Below, in pieces: positions 11,594 to 22,800 of a stretch of DNA of 64,000 nt. Every line of letters begins with the position of its first letter. Positions within the stretch are counted from its first letter, which is position 1. Source of the stretch: Pyxicephalus adspersus (lineage: Eukaryota; Chordata; Amphibia; Anura; Pyxicephalidae); the NCBI RefSeq assembly GCF_032062135.1, contig NC_092862.1, forward strand, positions 63,371,163-63,435,162. Reading direction: 5' to 3'. The notes beneath the pieces were generated by a model that searched no databases, was not told the origin of the DNA, and saw only the letters and a program-made list of their open reading frames with translations. Position numbers and translations under genes: made by a program.

Positions 11594-12439
11594 TAGGTAG
11601 TCCCCGGGTTAAGGACATCCGACATACGGATAACTCCTAGATATTAACAGGGCTTCCCTACTTCTTGGTGTGCAGGATGGAGGCTTGGAGAGGGGCGGTT
11701 TGCATGACTTGCAGAAGAAATCTTTTGCTAAACACAGCTGAGGTTGTGGGTGATCTTAAGAGTGGAGCTGATCTGTAACATCTTGTAACTTTTTAATGAC
11801 CAAGACAAACTCTGCAGCTGTTTTTTTTTGCATATCAAAGCACAGATTGCTCTAGAAGTTAATAAATATCTAGGCTCCATAAAGTTTTTTTTGCTTTGTT
11901 TGTGATTAACTCAGTGAGGATTTTATACAGTAAAGCTAGGTACACACTTGTGCACAATTCTGTACATGTTGTAACAATACGATAATTCAAATATAATCCA
12001 CCAATAGTGTACACACGCTAGATACGATCAAACGATGCAGGAAGTGACATGTAAAGGAGAAAGTGTGCTGCAGAACCATCCACAATCACTGAACGACCGT
12101 ACACACAATAGATAGTGAACGATCGTCGCTCAATCAGATCCGCTGGGACAGTCGTTCGATTACAGCGACAATCCTCGTTCGTCTGCATTGTTGGTCAGTC
12201 GTTGTGAACTTTTTTTGTTAACGACTATTGGACGATCAGTCGTTAGTTGTTCGTTTCCAACAATAAATATTGCCAAGTGTGTACGCAGCTTTACTGATAC
12301 CACACTGCCTAATAATATGTTTAGACAAACATCTGTCCTAAGTGCATTTATTAAAATAATGTACCTGTTCCAACTTACATACAAATTCAACTTAAGAACA
12401 AACCTAGTCCTATCTCGTATGTAACCTGGGGACTACCTG
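11594..12439. mobile_element. MITE with GGTAGTCCCC ends, interrupted by a second MITE
   Basis: The ends are TAGGTAGTCCCCGGGTTA on the left and GGGGACTACCTG on the right, flanked by TA. Two uninterrupted sibling copies lie at 13906-14375 and 56781-57260 in the opposite orientation. This copy is longer because another element, 11933-12291, is inserted in it. Confidence 0.85.
11933..12291. mobile_element. Inner MITE (AAGCTNGGTACACAC ends) nested in the 11594-12439 element
   Basis: The inverted ends AAGCTAGGTACACACTTG and AAGCTGCGTACACACTTGG are flanked by TA on each side. The outer sequence resumes exactly across the site, matching the sibling at 13906-14375, which reads ACTGTATAAAATCCTCACTG there. 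Confidence 0.85.
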
Positions 12440-12440
12440 T

Positions 12441-12560
12441 ATTTATAAAACAGGTAATCTGACATTCCCTCAAACATTCCCTGGTGGGAATCTGTTACTG
12501 CCATTAATACACATGGCTCTGGATAATAATACCACAAGGTATTACGGAAATATCTGATTC
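12441..12560. mobile_element. MITE fragment, TCTATTTATAAAACAGG family
   Basis: It starts TTTATAAAACAGGTAATCTG and GACATTCCCTCAAACATTCC, abutting the outer MITE end at 12439. Confidence 0.55.
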
Positions 12561-12891
12561 CTACTTTAATTTTAATGTGGAAGTAAGGGTGACCATCACT
12601 GAATATGAACTGTAGTGCACAGCATCAGATGATCCTTTTAATGATTTTATTTGAAAAGGCTGATGGAGTAGCACACCTCACTTTTACCCCAGCTTTTTCT
12701 GTTTATTGCTTTCACTGAATATGTTTACATGGGCAGAGGGGGTCCTGGGGACACATATTATATTATAATATAACATAAGTACCACTATCATAAATAACAT
12801 TCACCTTACAGCAAGGTAAGTAATGTTACTATCGGTGGGCTGTAACATTGCTCAGACTTATAAGAAGGGAACAGCCAGTAATGAAATAGTT

Positions 12892-13412
12892 AAAGAGGAA
12901 CTATATTAAAAACTAGTCTTTTAATTATTAGTCTATTCTTACTTACTTGCACTAAAATGTCAGTCTTCCCTGGTGGCACTGGCTGAGTCAGCTTGTATCC
13001 ATGCAATATATAATGATTTGTGCAGTGTTTAGAAGTGGCCAGCTTGTGACTGGCAAGTTCACGTTCTCTTCCTGTCCTGACCTTCTCCTCCCCCCTCCCC
13101 CTCCCCCTCTCTCTGTGAGCAGAGCTCACAGGCTGAAACGAGCAGGCAGCAGCTGCAGACAGAGCTGTTGCACTGAGTGACATGAGAATCCCAGGCAAAT
13201 CTGCATAATTAGGGCAGTGGGAGGGGATTAGAAACACGCCCACCACGGATGGCATTTCCCAGATTGCACCTCTCCGCCTAGGTGATGGAGAGACCTGGGG
13301 GCGTGGCCAAAACGCGTTTTTGGTGTTTACTGGTAAAAGCAAGCTGATGATTATAACTTTGGCTTATGTTATCTATAAGCCTAGGTTGATTTTGTGAGTA
13401 TAGGTACGCTTT
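12892..13412. mobile_element. Probable MITE with GC-rich core
   Basis: Imperfect inverted ends, AAGAGGAACTATA on the left and AAGCGTACCTATA as the reverse complement of the right, are flanked by TA. The core is GC-rich with a C-rich run at 13080-13112 (G-rich on the minus strand). A 150-codon open frame on the minus strand spans the core, but its composition and position suggest it is incidental. Confidence 0.5.
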
Positions 13413-13639
13413 AATAATGTCCACAAGTCTTAGTCGAGGTCCGGGCTGACATTACTAAGGGAACCCTGCTACTATGCGTTCTCTGCAGCAGAGATAATAT
13501 GGGGGGAAAGTGCGGTATATTACAATTACAGAGAAGAAGAAATCCCACAAATGTGAGACAAGCGTACCCGCTGAGTGCAACCCTACCCGGTCACAGCGAG
13601 TACTGAGCACCGTACAGCGCATGTGTCATAACTTTCCCT

Positions 13640-13693
13640 AGGGCTGGGGCGTGGCACGTGACTTGGGAAAGAATGAATTCTGGGACTTGTAGT
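13640..13693 (-). promoter_or_regulatory. Candidate TATA-less promoter: ZNF143-type motif, E-box and GC box
   Basis: On the minus strand 13693-13675 reads ACTACAAGTCCCAGAATTC, very close to the known ZNF143/STAF site ACTACAANTCCCAGNATGC. A CACGTG E-box (13655-13660, within GTCACGTGCC) and a GC box (GGGGCGTGG, 13646-13654) follow within 40 bases. This clustering is typical of housekeeping or metabolic gene promoters. It lies about 1.9 kb downstream of the COL21A1 3' end and upstream, on the minus strand, of the crotonase exon at 208-375, so it could start that gene. No strong first-exon donor stands out between 13600 and 13400; weak candidates are CGG/GTAGGG and GCGG/GTACGC. Confidence 0.55.
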
Positions 13694-13905
13694 TTTTACC
13701 AATATAAGAGGCAAGCAATATAGATAGTTTTTTAAAAAAAATGTATGCGAAGTAAATGGCGCACTAAGCGTCGTTTTTTATGGTATTTCAGCTTCAGCAG
13801 TGTTCTCTTAATTGTATACCAATAAAGAAAGAAGCTTATCTTAGGTGCCATTATCAAATACTTTATTGTAAACTACAAATAGTGCTTTATAATATATATT
13901 ATATA

Positions 13906-14375
13906 CAGGTATTCCCCAGGGTACATATGAGATAGAGACTGTAGGTTTGTTCTTAAATTAAATTTGTAAGTCGGAACAGGTAAATTATTTTAATAAATGC
14001 AATTAGGACAGATGTTTGTCTCGTATTATTAGGTAGCATGATGTCAGTTACTGTATAAAATCCTCACTGTTATTTAATCACAAACAAAGCAAAAAAAAAT
14101 CTTTATGGAGCCTAGACATTCATTAACTTCTGAAGCAAGCTGTGCTTTCATATGCAAAAATAAACAACTGCAGAGTTTGTCTTGGTCATTAAAGAGTTAG
14201 TTAGTAAAGAGCTTGTAGAAGAGCTCAGTCTCAGCTGTGTTTAGCAAAAGTTTTCTTATGAAAGTTATGCAAACTGCCCCTCCAAGCCTTTTCCCTGCAC
14301 AGGAGGGAGCAGGAGAGGCTGTTGGTATCTAGGAGTTGTCCATATGTCAGATGTCCTTAATCTGGGGACTACCTG
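13906..14375. mobile_element. MITE, uninterrupted copy of the 11594 family
   Basis: It starts CAGGTATTCCCCAGGGTACA and ends GGGGACTACCTG, flanked by TA. The interior shares GACAGATGTTTGTCTCG, GAGCCTAGACATTCATTAA and TGCAGAGTTTGTCTTGGTC with the other two copies. Confidence 0.85.
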
Positions 14376-14439
14376 TATACAATATATGAACTGCCATAAA
14401 TCATGTTTGTTGTGCATAACTAATTAGAAAGTAAACACG

Positions 14440-14760
14440 ATCAGCTTAAAGTGAAACTTTTACAAAAGAAAAATCCCTTTTGCTCGCTTCTGTCACCCGA
14501 TCTAACACAGGGCAGGTGCATGACTGTGCCAATCCCACTGCACATTAGAAAAGCCTCCGTCCCCAGTCTCAAACATGCGCAGAAGGAGCAGCCTGCATCC
14601 TCCTGGGGTATGTGACATATGTATTTCAGGAGACTGTGGGTTTCCCCCTCTTTATTGCCGCAGCAGTAAGGATGTAAGAAGACCTCCCCAAAAAATGAAA
14701 AAAAAAATAACTGAAAAAAAAAACAAAAACACATTTTTACATTACATAAAGAGGATAACA
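14440..14760. other. Moderately GC-rich block, possible degraded MITE
   Basis: It starts near CTTAAAGTGAAACTTTTAC and contains ATGCGCAGAAGGAGC, which also occurs inside 54292-54669. No clear terminal repeats were found, and open frames in it look incidental. Confidence 0.3.
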
Positions 14761-15075
14761 CTCTTTTATATATTGTTAAAATTGTGGTGATAGATCTGCT
14801 TTAGAGGGTTATTAGGAGAATAATTCTACAATTAAATAATCAGAATGTATCAGAATTGTGACCAAAAATGTAAAAGTCGAGGCAATTTGAGGTGGACATT
14901 TAAAGCCCCTAAGGGGGCTGCTGGCATGTTGCTGACAAGCAAAAGCAACAGAAATTGGAACCCTCAGGGCTCACCCTTGGCAGTGCAAAAAAAACATTTT
15001 GGGATAATTTTAGGGAATAGGACTGCGTGTGAAAAATGCCAATCTGAGTCTAAGTACAAATTTTTAAATTGTCTA

Positions 15076-15430
15076 AAGGTGCGTACACACTTCCAATTTT
15101 TATCGTTCCAATCGAACGACGAACGATCGATTGGGCAAAAAATCGTTTATAAAAAAGTAACCAACGACGCCAACGAACGAGGAAAGTCGCTGGAAACGAA
15201 CGACCGGACCGACGGATCGGATTGGACGACGATCGTTGAACATCGTTCGTACCGTACACACGAACGATGTTCAACGATCGTCGTCCAATCCGATCCGCCG
15301 GTCCGGTCGTTCGTTTCCAGCGACTTTTCTCGTTCGTCGGCGTCGTTGGTTACTTTTTTACGAACGATTTTTTGCCCAATCGATCGTCGTTCAAATGGAA
15401 CGATAAAAATTGGAAGTGTGTACGCACCTT
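15076..15430. mobile_element. 355-bp fold-back MITE
   Basis: The sequence is an almost perfect inverted repeat: arms of about 170 bases from AAAGGTGCGTACACACTTCC to a centre near 15253 and back to GTGTGTACGCACCTT, flanked by TA. Both arms are rich in CGAACGA and CGATCGTT. It carries no coding capacity; the 204-codon open frame across it is an artefact of the palindrome. The right arm is nearly identical to 48880-49057. Confidence 0.9.
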
Positions 15431-15624
15431 TAGTCAGTCAGTTTAATCACATCTGCTAGGTCATGAAAAGCTACTATCACTGATAAGCAGCAGCCTGGTA
15501 CAACCCCAGTGTCTCACTGTCAGACCAGTTTTTGTTTTCAACATACACATAATAAAGGCTGTTTGTGTAAATCTTAATTTTTAGTTATGAATACAAAACT
15601 TACAATATACAGCAAAAACAGAAA

Positions 15625-16611
15625 CAATTTTTTATTGAAAAACAAAAAGATACATGAAATGCAAAAAAAAACAAGATTACATACCCCCTCATTTTAAAAT
15701 GTTTAAGATTTAAAATATTTTATAATACTGATTTGTTTGTAAACTTTCAATGCACAATCTGCAATGATTTCTGTTTATACACTTTTTGCAAATAAACCTA
15801 ATTTTAAGCTCAATCAAATCAAGAAAAATATTTTACATTTTCTAATTATAGTTATATGATGTGTGGTGTGACAATATTGGTTCACAGTTAGGCAGAATAT
15901 AAATGCTACTAGAAAAAAAAGAGGATTATAACATTTTTAAATGATCATTATCAAATATGTAAGATTACACATGTATAATGTCAAATGTTGTGCGACTGCA
16001 GCTGTACTTTTAAAATGAAAATATATTATATGTTATTGCATTGAGACAAAATCACACAAAGAAAAAAAAAACATTGTATTTTGTGACTGTAATTAAATGT
16101 TGGCATTTTAGAATTGGTAATGGTATGAATAAATCAACTGTGTATACAAGAGTAATTTTACATATTTAAAAAAAAAAATAGCCTTACAAATGCATAATCC
16201 ATATTAAGAGTTCCAGAAGGAAGACAGACAGAGCACACATCACATTGGCTGGTGTCCATTTTAAACAGGTACTAAATATGGTATAATTACAGCCACATTA
16301 TGATTAAACATTAATGATTAATAACCTTTAGTTTGCAGCAATGGCACTGTAGTGACAGTAATAATACCATAATTCCGGGGCATGTCAAATTAATCACACA
16401 CAAAAAAAGAAAAATATGAGCAAATATTACTTCTTTAGAATTAAATAAGATACCTTCAAAGAAAAAGTCTTTTTGCCTCTGCTACTTCAACTAAGGGAAA
16501 ATTCAGATTTCAGTGCAAAAACATATGCTGTACAAACATCTGCTGTACATTGCAGTTTTCCTGAGAATATATTCAGGATTGAGACCTAAAAATTAAGAAG
16601 AAATTCTAGCT
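15625..16611 (-). other. COL21A1: COL21A1 3' untranslated region
   Basis: AT-rich sequence between the stop codon and the candidate AATAAA, with no other gene evident. The true 3' end is not proven. Confidence 0.45.
15631..15636 (-). terminator. Candidate poly(A) signal of COL21A1
   Basis: AATAAA on the minus strand, about 980 bases after the stop codon, at the end of an AT-rich 3' untranslated region. I did not identify a better signal. Confidence 0.4.
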
Positions 16612-16802
16612 TCAAAAATTAGGTCCTTTTCTAAATGGATCATCCCGTGCTCCATATGCAGAGAGACAGGAAGAAAGATCGCAGACTCCAGAAGGCCCAG
16701 GAAATCCTCGTTTTCCTGGGGTTCCAGGTACCCCATTTTTTCCTGGATTTCCAGGGGGACCAATAATGCCTTCTCCGTTTACTCCATTCATTCCAGGGGG
16801 AC
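16612..16802 (-). CDS. COL21A1: COL21A1 exon 30: end of COL1 and C-terminal tail
   Basis: Residues 890-952 and stop codon TGA (16614-16612). The end of the COL1 helix has a one-residue interruption (GEG at 899-901). The tail carries two cysteines (C930, C935) and ends [12 protein letters not shown], as in the human chain. Acceptor TTACAG, phase 1. Confidence 0.95.
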
Positions 16803-19800
16803 CTGTAATGTAACAACATGAACATATCTTTACTGTGGCCTTTCTAAAATTCTCATGAGTCTGTTTGAAGTCCAGGTTCTTAAGAATCTTTTAAAGAATT
16901 AAGAAAAAGACAGGATATATAAAACAGAAAAGATTGTGTAAGCATGGCTGGATTTCCCGTGGCCTGGGGTGCTATGGTAAAAAGGGGATGGCATTTGTTT
17001 TGATCCCCGTCATATCGATCCCCGTCTAAACAAAAGCATGTGTCCCATAAGCTCTAAATTCAACATGCAAACTAGGGACCCTTGGGGCCACTTACATGGC
17101 AAGGAGCATTGGGGTGGGGCCCTAAATTTATACCAGCCAGCTCACAAAATTTTAACTATCATACTATGTTACCTGTCCAGTTCCCTTCTTGGGACCCCAA
17201 TTTCTTTGAAATGGGGAGGTATAGGACACTAAAAATGTAAATGCAAGTGGGGGACACCTGTGACTAGCACCTCTTAAAATTGCATTACAATGGAATCATT
17301 ACAAACATAAAAATCTATACCTATCAAAACATGTTGCTCTTCCCTGTTACACATAACTGTCTGATTCCCTTTGTTGAACCCCATTTTCTCTTAACAGGTA
17401 GGTAAACATAATTGTACGAGCAAGTGGGGTACTTTTGTGGCTAACAACCTCTTCCTTTAATTACATTATTATTGGACCATTACAAAATACAAAAAATACA
17501 CTGATCATACCAGCTACCCTGTCACATAACTGGACACTTGCCCTTTTTTTAACCTCAATTTCTCTGGAACAGAGAGATGTAGGTAACTGACAGTGCATAT
17601 TCCCTTTTGGATATCTAGCCCACAAATGAAATGTATCAGCTGTAAATTTGGGCCATTGGGTTTATTGATTTATTGTACAAATCCAGTATTCTTCCTTCCT
17701 TTTTTCTGATTGCCAGGATCCTGTATGTAGGAGAGTGTCCATGCCCCCTGCTGGCTTAGAGAGATTACTACAGCTGACACATACTGCAAACAGGACTTTT
17801 TTATTTCTGACAGATCACACTTGAGACTTCTACCAGCTTTGCTGTTTTTTTCTTATGTTTCCTCTCCTGATTTGTAATGGTCACCTCTTTCCCTAGTTTA
17901 AGTTTTTGTTTAATTTTTAACTTTACATTACATGTAGTTTACCTTGCAGTACATGTTTATATGCAACACATGTCCTTTACCCTACTTAATTGTGACTATA
18001 ATCTGTCTGTACAATAACGTTTGCTGCCAATGGAGAAGTTATTTTTATTTAGCATTATTTCCTATTTTGGAAAAGTGTTATTATAATCCCCTCCAGGATA
18101 TGCTATGATAAGTGTACTACCATCTGTTCTTTGGCGGAAGGTAAACAAATTGCCAGCTGTAAGAAAATTTTTTATACTGGCTCAGTAAAATCTAAATGAG
18201 TTACCTGCAGGCCCAGGTGGGCCAGGCTGTCCTATGCCACGCTCTCCTTTATAACCTTTATCTCCTTTGGGTCTCCTATCCCCTACAAGAAATGGGTATA
18301 AAATCTGTCATTATAAGCATAACTTTATATTGTATATTTTGATGTGCTATCAATATTACACTTGCATTTTATACAAAGGAAATGTATAAAAATTTAGTAA
18401 TTATGGAATCAACACCTTTTAGCCCTTGAGGTCCTGGTAACCCCTGGATCCCTGGATAGCCAGATCTGCCTCCTCTTCCTGGGTACCCTTGAGGTCCTCT
18501 TTCGCCAGGTCGGCCTTGGTTGCCTGGTGGTCCTGGCAAGCCTGGTTTTCCATCACATGGTGGGCAGCTTGGCTTCATACTCTGAAGCAGGGATGGAAAC
18601 TGTTCTGCAATGTAAGGTTCCTCTTAGTATGTAATGCAGCACACCGCAACCAATGCAATTCATGGTTTTTGGGCTAGTACAACATCAAAAAAATTCAAAC
18701 AATTTTTTTAATTAAAACTCCAAAATGCTGGGAAATTTATTTCAACTTCCTGCAAAATCATTTAAAAGCTGTCTCATGGACATCAACGTTGTTGGGTGTG
18801 CATGAAGCTTTTGAAAAACCACACTGGAACACCACTACAGCCAACCGCCTGTACAAAAAGGGATTTTAGCCACACCATAACCAGGGCTTAGGCGCAATTG
18901 AGGACTGGTTGAGAGTGACAAGTTGACATGGTTCAGCAGTGAACAAACTCCTGGTTGAACATAGACTAAAGCACCAAGGGAACTGCAAAAGTTTGTTCTT
19001 CACTTTTTCTTTTTTTTTTCACAATGTAGTTTAGGAATTTGTTTCAGTGCTGTAAAGTAGAATAGAATAACCCTACCTGGGTTGCCTTTGGGCTCTACTC
19101 TTATACCATACAAAAATCTGCAGGTTATGTTGTTGATTTAAAAGAATTTAAATATATACAACATTTGAATAGGAATATAACCTGGGTACAACTTACCACG
19201 CAGGACATTGCTGCACAACTTCATAATGTGGTCATCTGATATTGCTTTTGCCTATAATATAAAAGGTATCATCTTATTATGTGGGTTCTAAAATAACAGT
19301 GACAAGTTAAAATGGGGTCAGATAAATCTGTCAATTAAAAATGATTGCTTGAAGAAGCAAAGGTATACCAATATGGTGGGTTGTGGAAGGTGGGTCCCTT
19401 TAGAGAAGTTGTTACGACATGTTAAACATAAAAATCTTTATGCGTGTCACAATAACAGAGATCCTGTAATGTATCAATAACAGCTGGAGTGGTTGAAGCC
19501 TCCCGTTTAGAAGACCTGATAAAAAAAAAAAATATGTACATACCGGTTTTCCTGGGATACCAGGTATTCCAGACCTTCCTTGTGGACCACTTTCACCTGG
19601 AAAACCACGAGGTCCTGGCAGTCCTAGTATGCCAGCTTCTCCCTTCTTTCCCTCCAGGCCATGATCACCTTTGTCACCAACTTCACCTTTCTGTAATCCA
19701 ATATAGTTTAATTGAGTATCCAATATCAGGAACAGTTTAGACCGCACACAGACAGCAGTAGAGTATACTGAAAATCTAAGTAATGGTAAGCAGCAAATAA

Positions 19801-22800
19801 TTGGGAAAAAGGGGGGGGGGGGGGTTCGATATATTCAATATGCTCAAGTCTCCACTGCCTCAAAGTAATTTTCAGTGTTGTCTAAGATATAGGGAGACCA
19901 AGCTACACCACTTGGCTATGCATCTTATGCTCCTGATAGGCAGAGCCAAGTACTGGGTATTATGGCAGTCCACCTAATTACTTCTGTTTATTAATTAAAG
20001 GGGTCTATTGATGAAGCAGTGACCCTTTCAGATTCATGTTTTTTCAATGGCAGTGATTATTACCCACCAGCAAATGTTTAGTGAATGTCAGATTTACTAC
20101 TTTAGAATTAGACCCCAAAGAGTTTGGGAAATTACATGGGTCTGTTTGTTGTTCACTGCCCTACTTAGGATAACAGGAAGATTGAAGGGACAGGTGATGT
20201 TCCTTCTGCTATAAAATAATTTTCTCTGCCTGTTCAGAATTTTTTAATTACACTCATCTGTACTTGCTCCATAGCAGGCACCGCTATCTTATAACTATTA
20301 TTCCAGGTTCAAGATCTTTGTCCATCTTTATTGGTCTATTTTATTGGAGAAGGGACATCACCTCTTCCAGAATAAACAACCTGAATACTCACAAATTTAT
20401 TTTTTTCAGTATTTTTCCCCTTCAAACACTGCCCACAAGAAGGCAAACATGGATGTATACGTGATTTTTTTGGTTGCAAGGACTGCTAGGATAAGCTGAC
20501 GACAATGCTAAGATGTGCAGCATCAGCTTTGCTTGTCAACGAAACCCGGCAATCCTGCCTTCCCTTGCATGTGCCAGGGATTAATAAACTCCCTGCACTG
20601 GAGTTGCATCATCCCAGCAGTGCCAATCAGGATGGACGAAGATCATGAAAGGTAGGAAGTCGAGAACAAAGATGGTGCCCTGTTATTGAATGCAGATAGG
20701 GGAGTGAGGGTTTAGTTCACTTTAAAGAGCATGAAGGTAAAGGTTTATGTACCTTTACATCGGAATAAAGAAATATAAATACATGTGTATCGGTTCATAT
20801 ATATTCATGTGTGTATATAAAGGATCATAACAGATGGGTTTTTCAGTACCTCTCCTTTTGCTCCTTTGCTGCCTTCTTGCCCCTACATGCAGGTGAAACA
20901 CACATATTAATTTAGCAGAATAATACATTTTTTTAGAATTTTCCTATAAAGAAAAAAAAATAATGTTACCCTTATTCCTGGATTTCCAGGTTGGCCTGCC
21001 TCTCCTTTTTCACCCTGCAGCAAATTAACAAGTTAAAAATTAAAAAATGAAGATAAAGACAACTTCTGCACTATTAATATTTATTCATTCCAATCTTATC
21101 TATTTTTTACTGTGGCAGAACAGACATTAGCTAAGGCTAAAAAAATTTACCTACCATGTTTCCATGATTTTATTTTTTTAGTAATTCATTCAAAACTGCT
21201 TACCATTTATAAACTCCAGAAACAAGCAAACAGTTAAAAATGATAATTTATAAAAAAAACTAAAGGAAGTGAACAGAATGTAATTATTTCACCATGTACA
21301 AAAAATACAACTTATTAGTTGCTATGGAATATGTAAAACCAGAATGTCCATAGCGTAGGCACAAGTTCACTTTAAAGTAAACTGAAACTCAAGTGCAAAG
21401 GGTCCATTCACACCAGGGGGTCAGATCTCCAGCATTTTTGCTAGTGCAGTGCACTGCAGTGTACTGTAGTGTGTTACATCGAGCGGAATCGAAGGTTTGA
21501 AGGTTTTGTTAAGGTTGATATGGTTGATGGAATGGTAATGGAAGGAACTGCCTAGTGGTGTGAATAAACCCTTTATATTGTTTGGTATGGACTAAGTCAA
21601 GGTTTAGTCGCCAGTTGGTAAAAAAATTTTAGGACTTTGTCATGCACTCTACTTAGTGGTTGCTGGACTGCACTGCATACTGAGTCTATTACTATAGGTA
21701 ACTGAGCAGCAGAGAGAACAAGAAGCTGTGTCTTCTGCAATCTACTGCATTTTCCAAAGCTAGATTGATAAAGAAAAAGAGAAAGTGTGGCAGAGAGCGG
21801 GCGTAAGAAGTTTACATAAGTTTTTAAAAATCTTACCTGGTTTCCCTTAACTCCATCATCTCCAGTGTCACCCTAAAAAGACAAATAATTTTTTAATGGT
21901 AGTCATTGACATTGACAAGCACACATGACTTCTTCATAAACTTAGTTATTACTACAGTCACTTTAATATGTTTAAGAAATGAGATGGCATTATTTAACTA
22001 CTATTAAAGGTTAATTACCTTGTGCCCCTTTGGACCTTGAATTCCCATTGAACCTTCCAAACCTGGCAATCCTGGCTCTCCTCTTTGACCCTGAAAAGTC
22101 AAGTACACATTCATTCCTCAATAGTCATATAAAAAGCAATTATATACATTTGTCATTTTTAAATTATACCTAAAAGATTAGTAAAATATGGAAAATGTCT
22201 TGCATTTGGGACCAGCACAGTATCAGTTGAAAATCAGTTTGGGATTCCTTTACAATTTTAATTTTTATGAATAAATTAAGGTGGACCTGCACTCAAAAGG
22301 CAAGACTTGCTATGGCGTGTAAAGAATCTAGTAATGCTATGGCTTTGTCAGGTTTGTGGTAAAAAAAGGAGCAGTTAGCTGCTCCAAGGTGCATAGCAAA
22401 ATGTAGGAAAGGATATAGTTAGAATGAACTGCAGCTTTGCAGATAATGTCTTTTGTAGGGATTAAACGAAGCATCCAAAATTAGAAAAATTTGGAGTCCA
22501 CCAGGGCTTTGCAGACCAATATGTAATAGTACTTGATATCTACAGGGCTTGGGGGCCATAATCTGACATCCCTAATCAAGAAAACCTGCTGAGTAATATG
22601 AATGATAATGGGACATTGGTTAACTGTGGGGTAACATCTGCTAAAGTAGACATTGGTGTAATTAAACTTCCCTTACACTTCATCCAAAGTCCTCTAAGCA
22701 TGACCATAAGAGGTCTTCATAGCTACTAACCTCTCACCACTGCGCTGCTTTATACTATATCCATCCTCCTGTGTCACTGTCTGTATTCGTCTGTCATTTG

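Larger units (their letters stand above)
376..13600 (-). other. Probable 5' intron of the crotonase gene
   Basis: The acceptor at 377-376 shows an intron precedes the first coding exon. If transcription starts at the candidate promoter near 13.6 kb, this whole interval is intron 1. I see no coding exon in it. It holds the Helitron fragment, MITEs and simple repeats annotated separately; 3690-5810, 5960-7450, 7550-9900 and 10510-11300 are otherwise unremarkable AT-rich sequence, apart from possible degraded repeat material around 7840-8200. Confidence 0.4.

Noticed and set aside
12890..13342. 150-codon open frame on the minus strand
   Set aside because: It lies in a probable GC-rich MITE core; low-complexity arginine/glutamate composition and no family signature.
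14845..15459. 204-codon open frame on the plus strand
   Set aside because: Two thirds of it is the fold-back element 15076-15430 read through both arms; no domain, no splice context.
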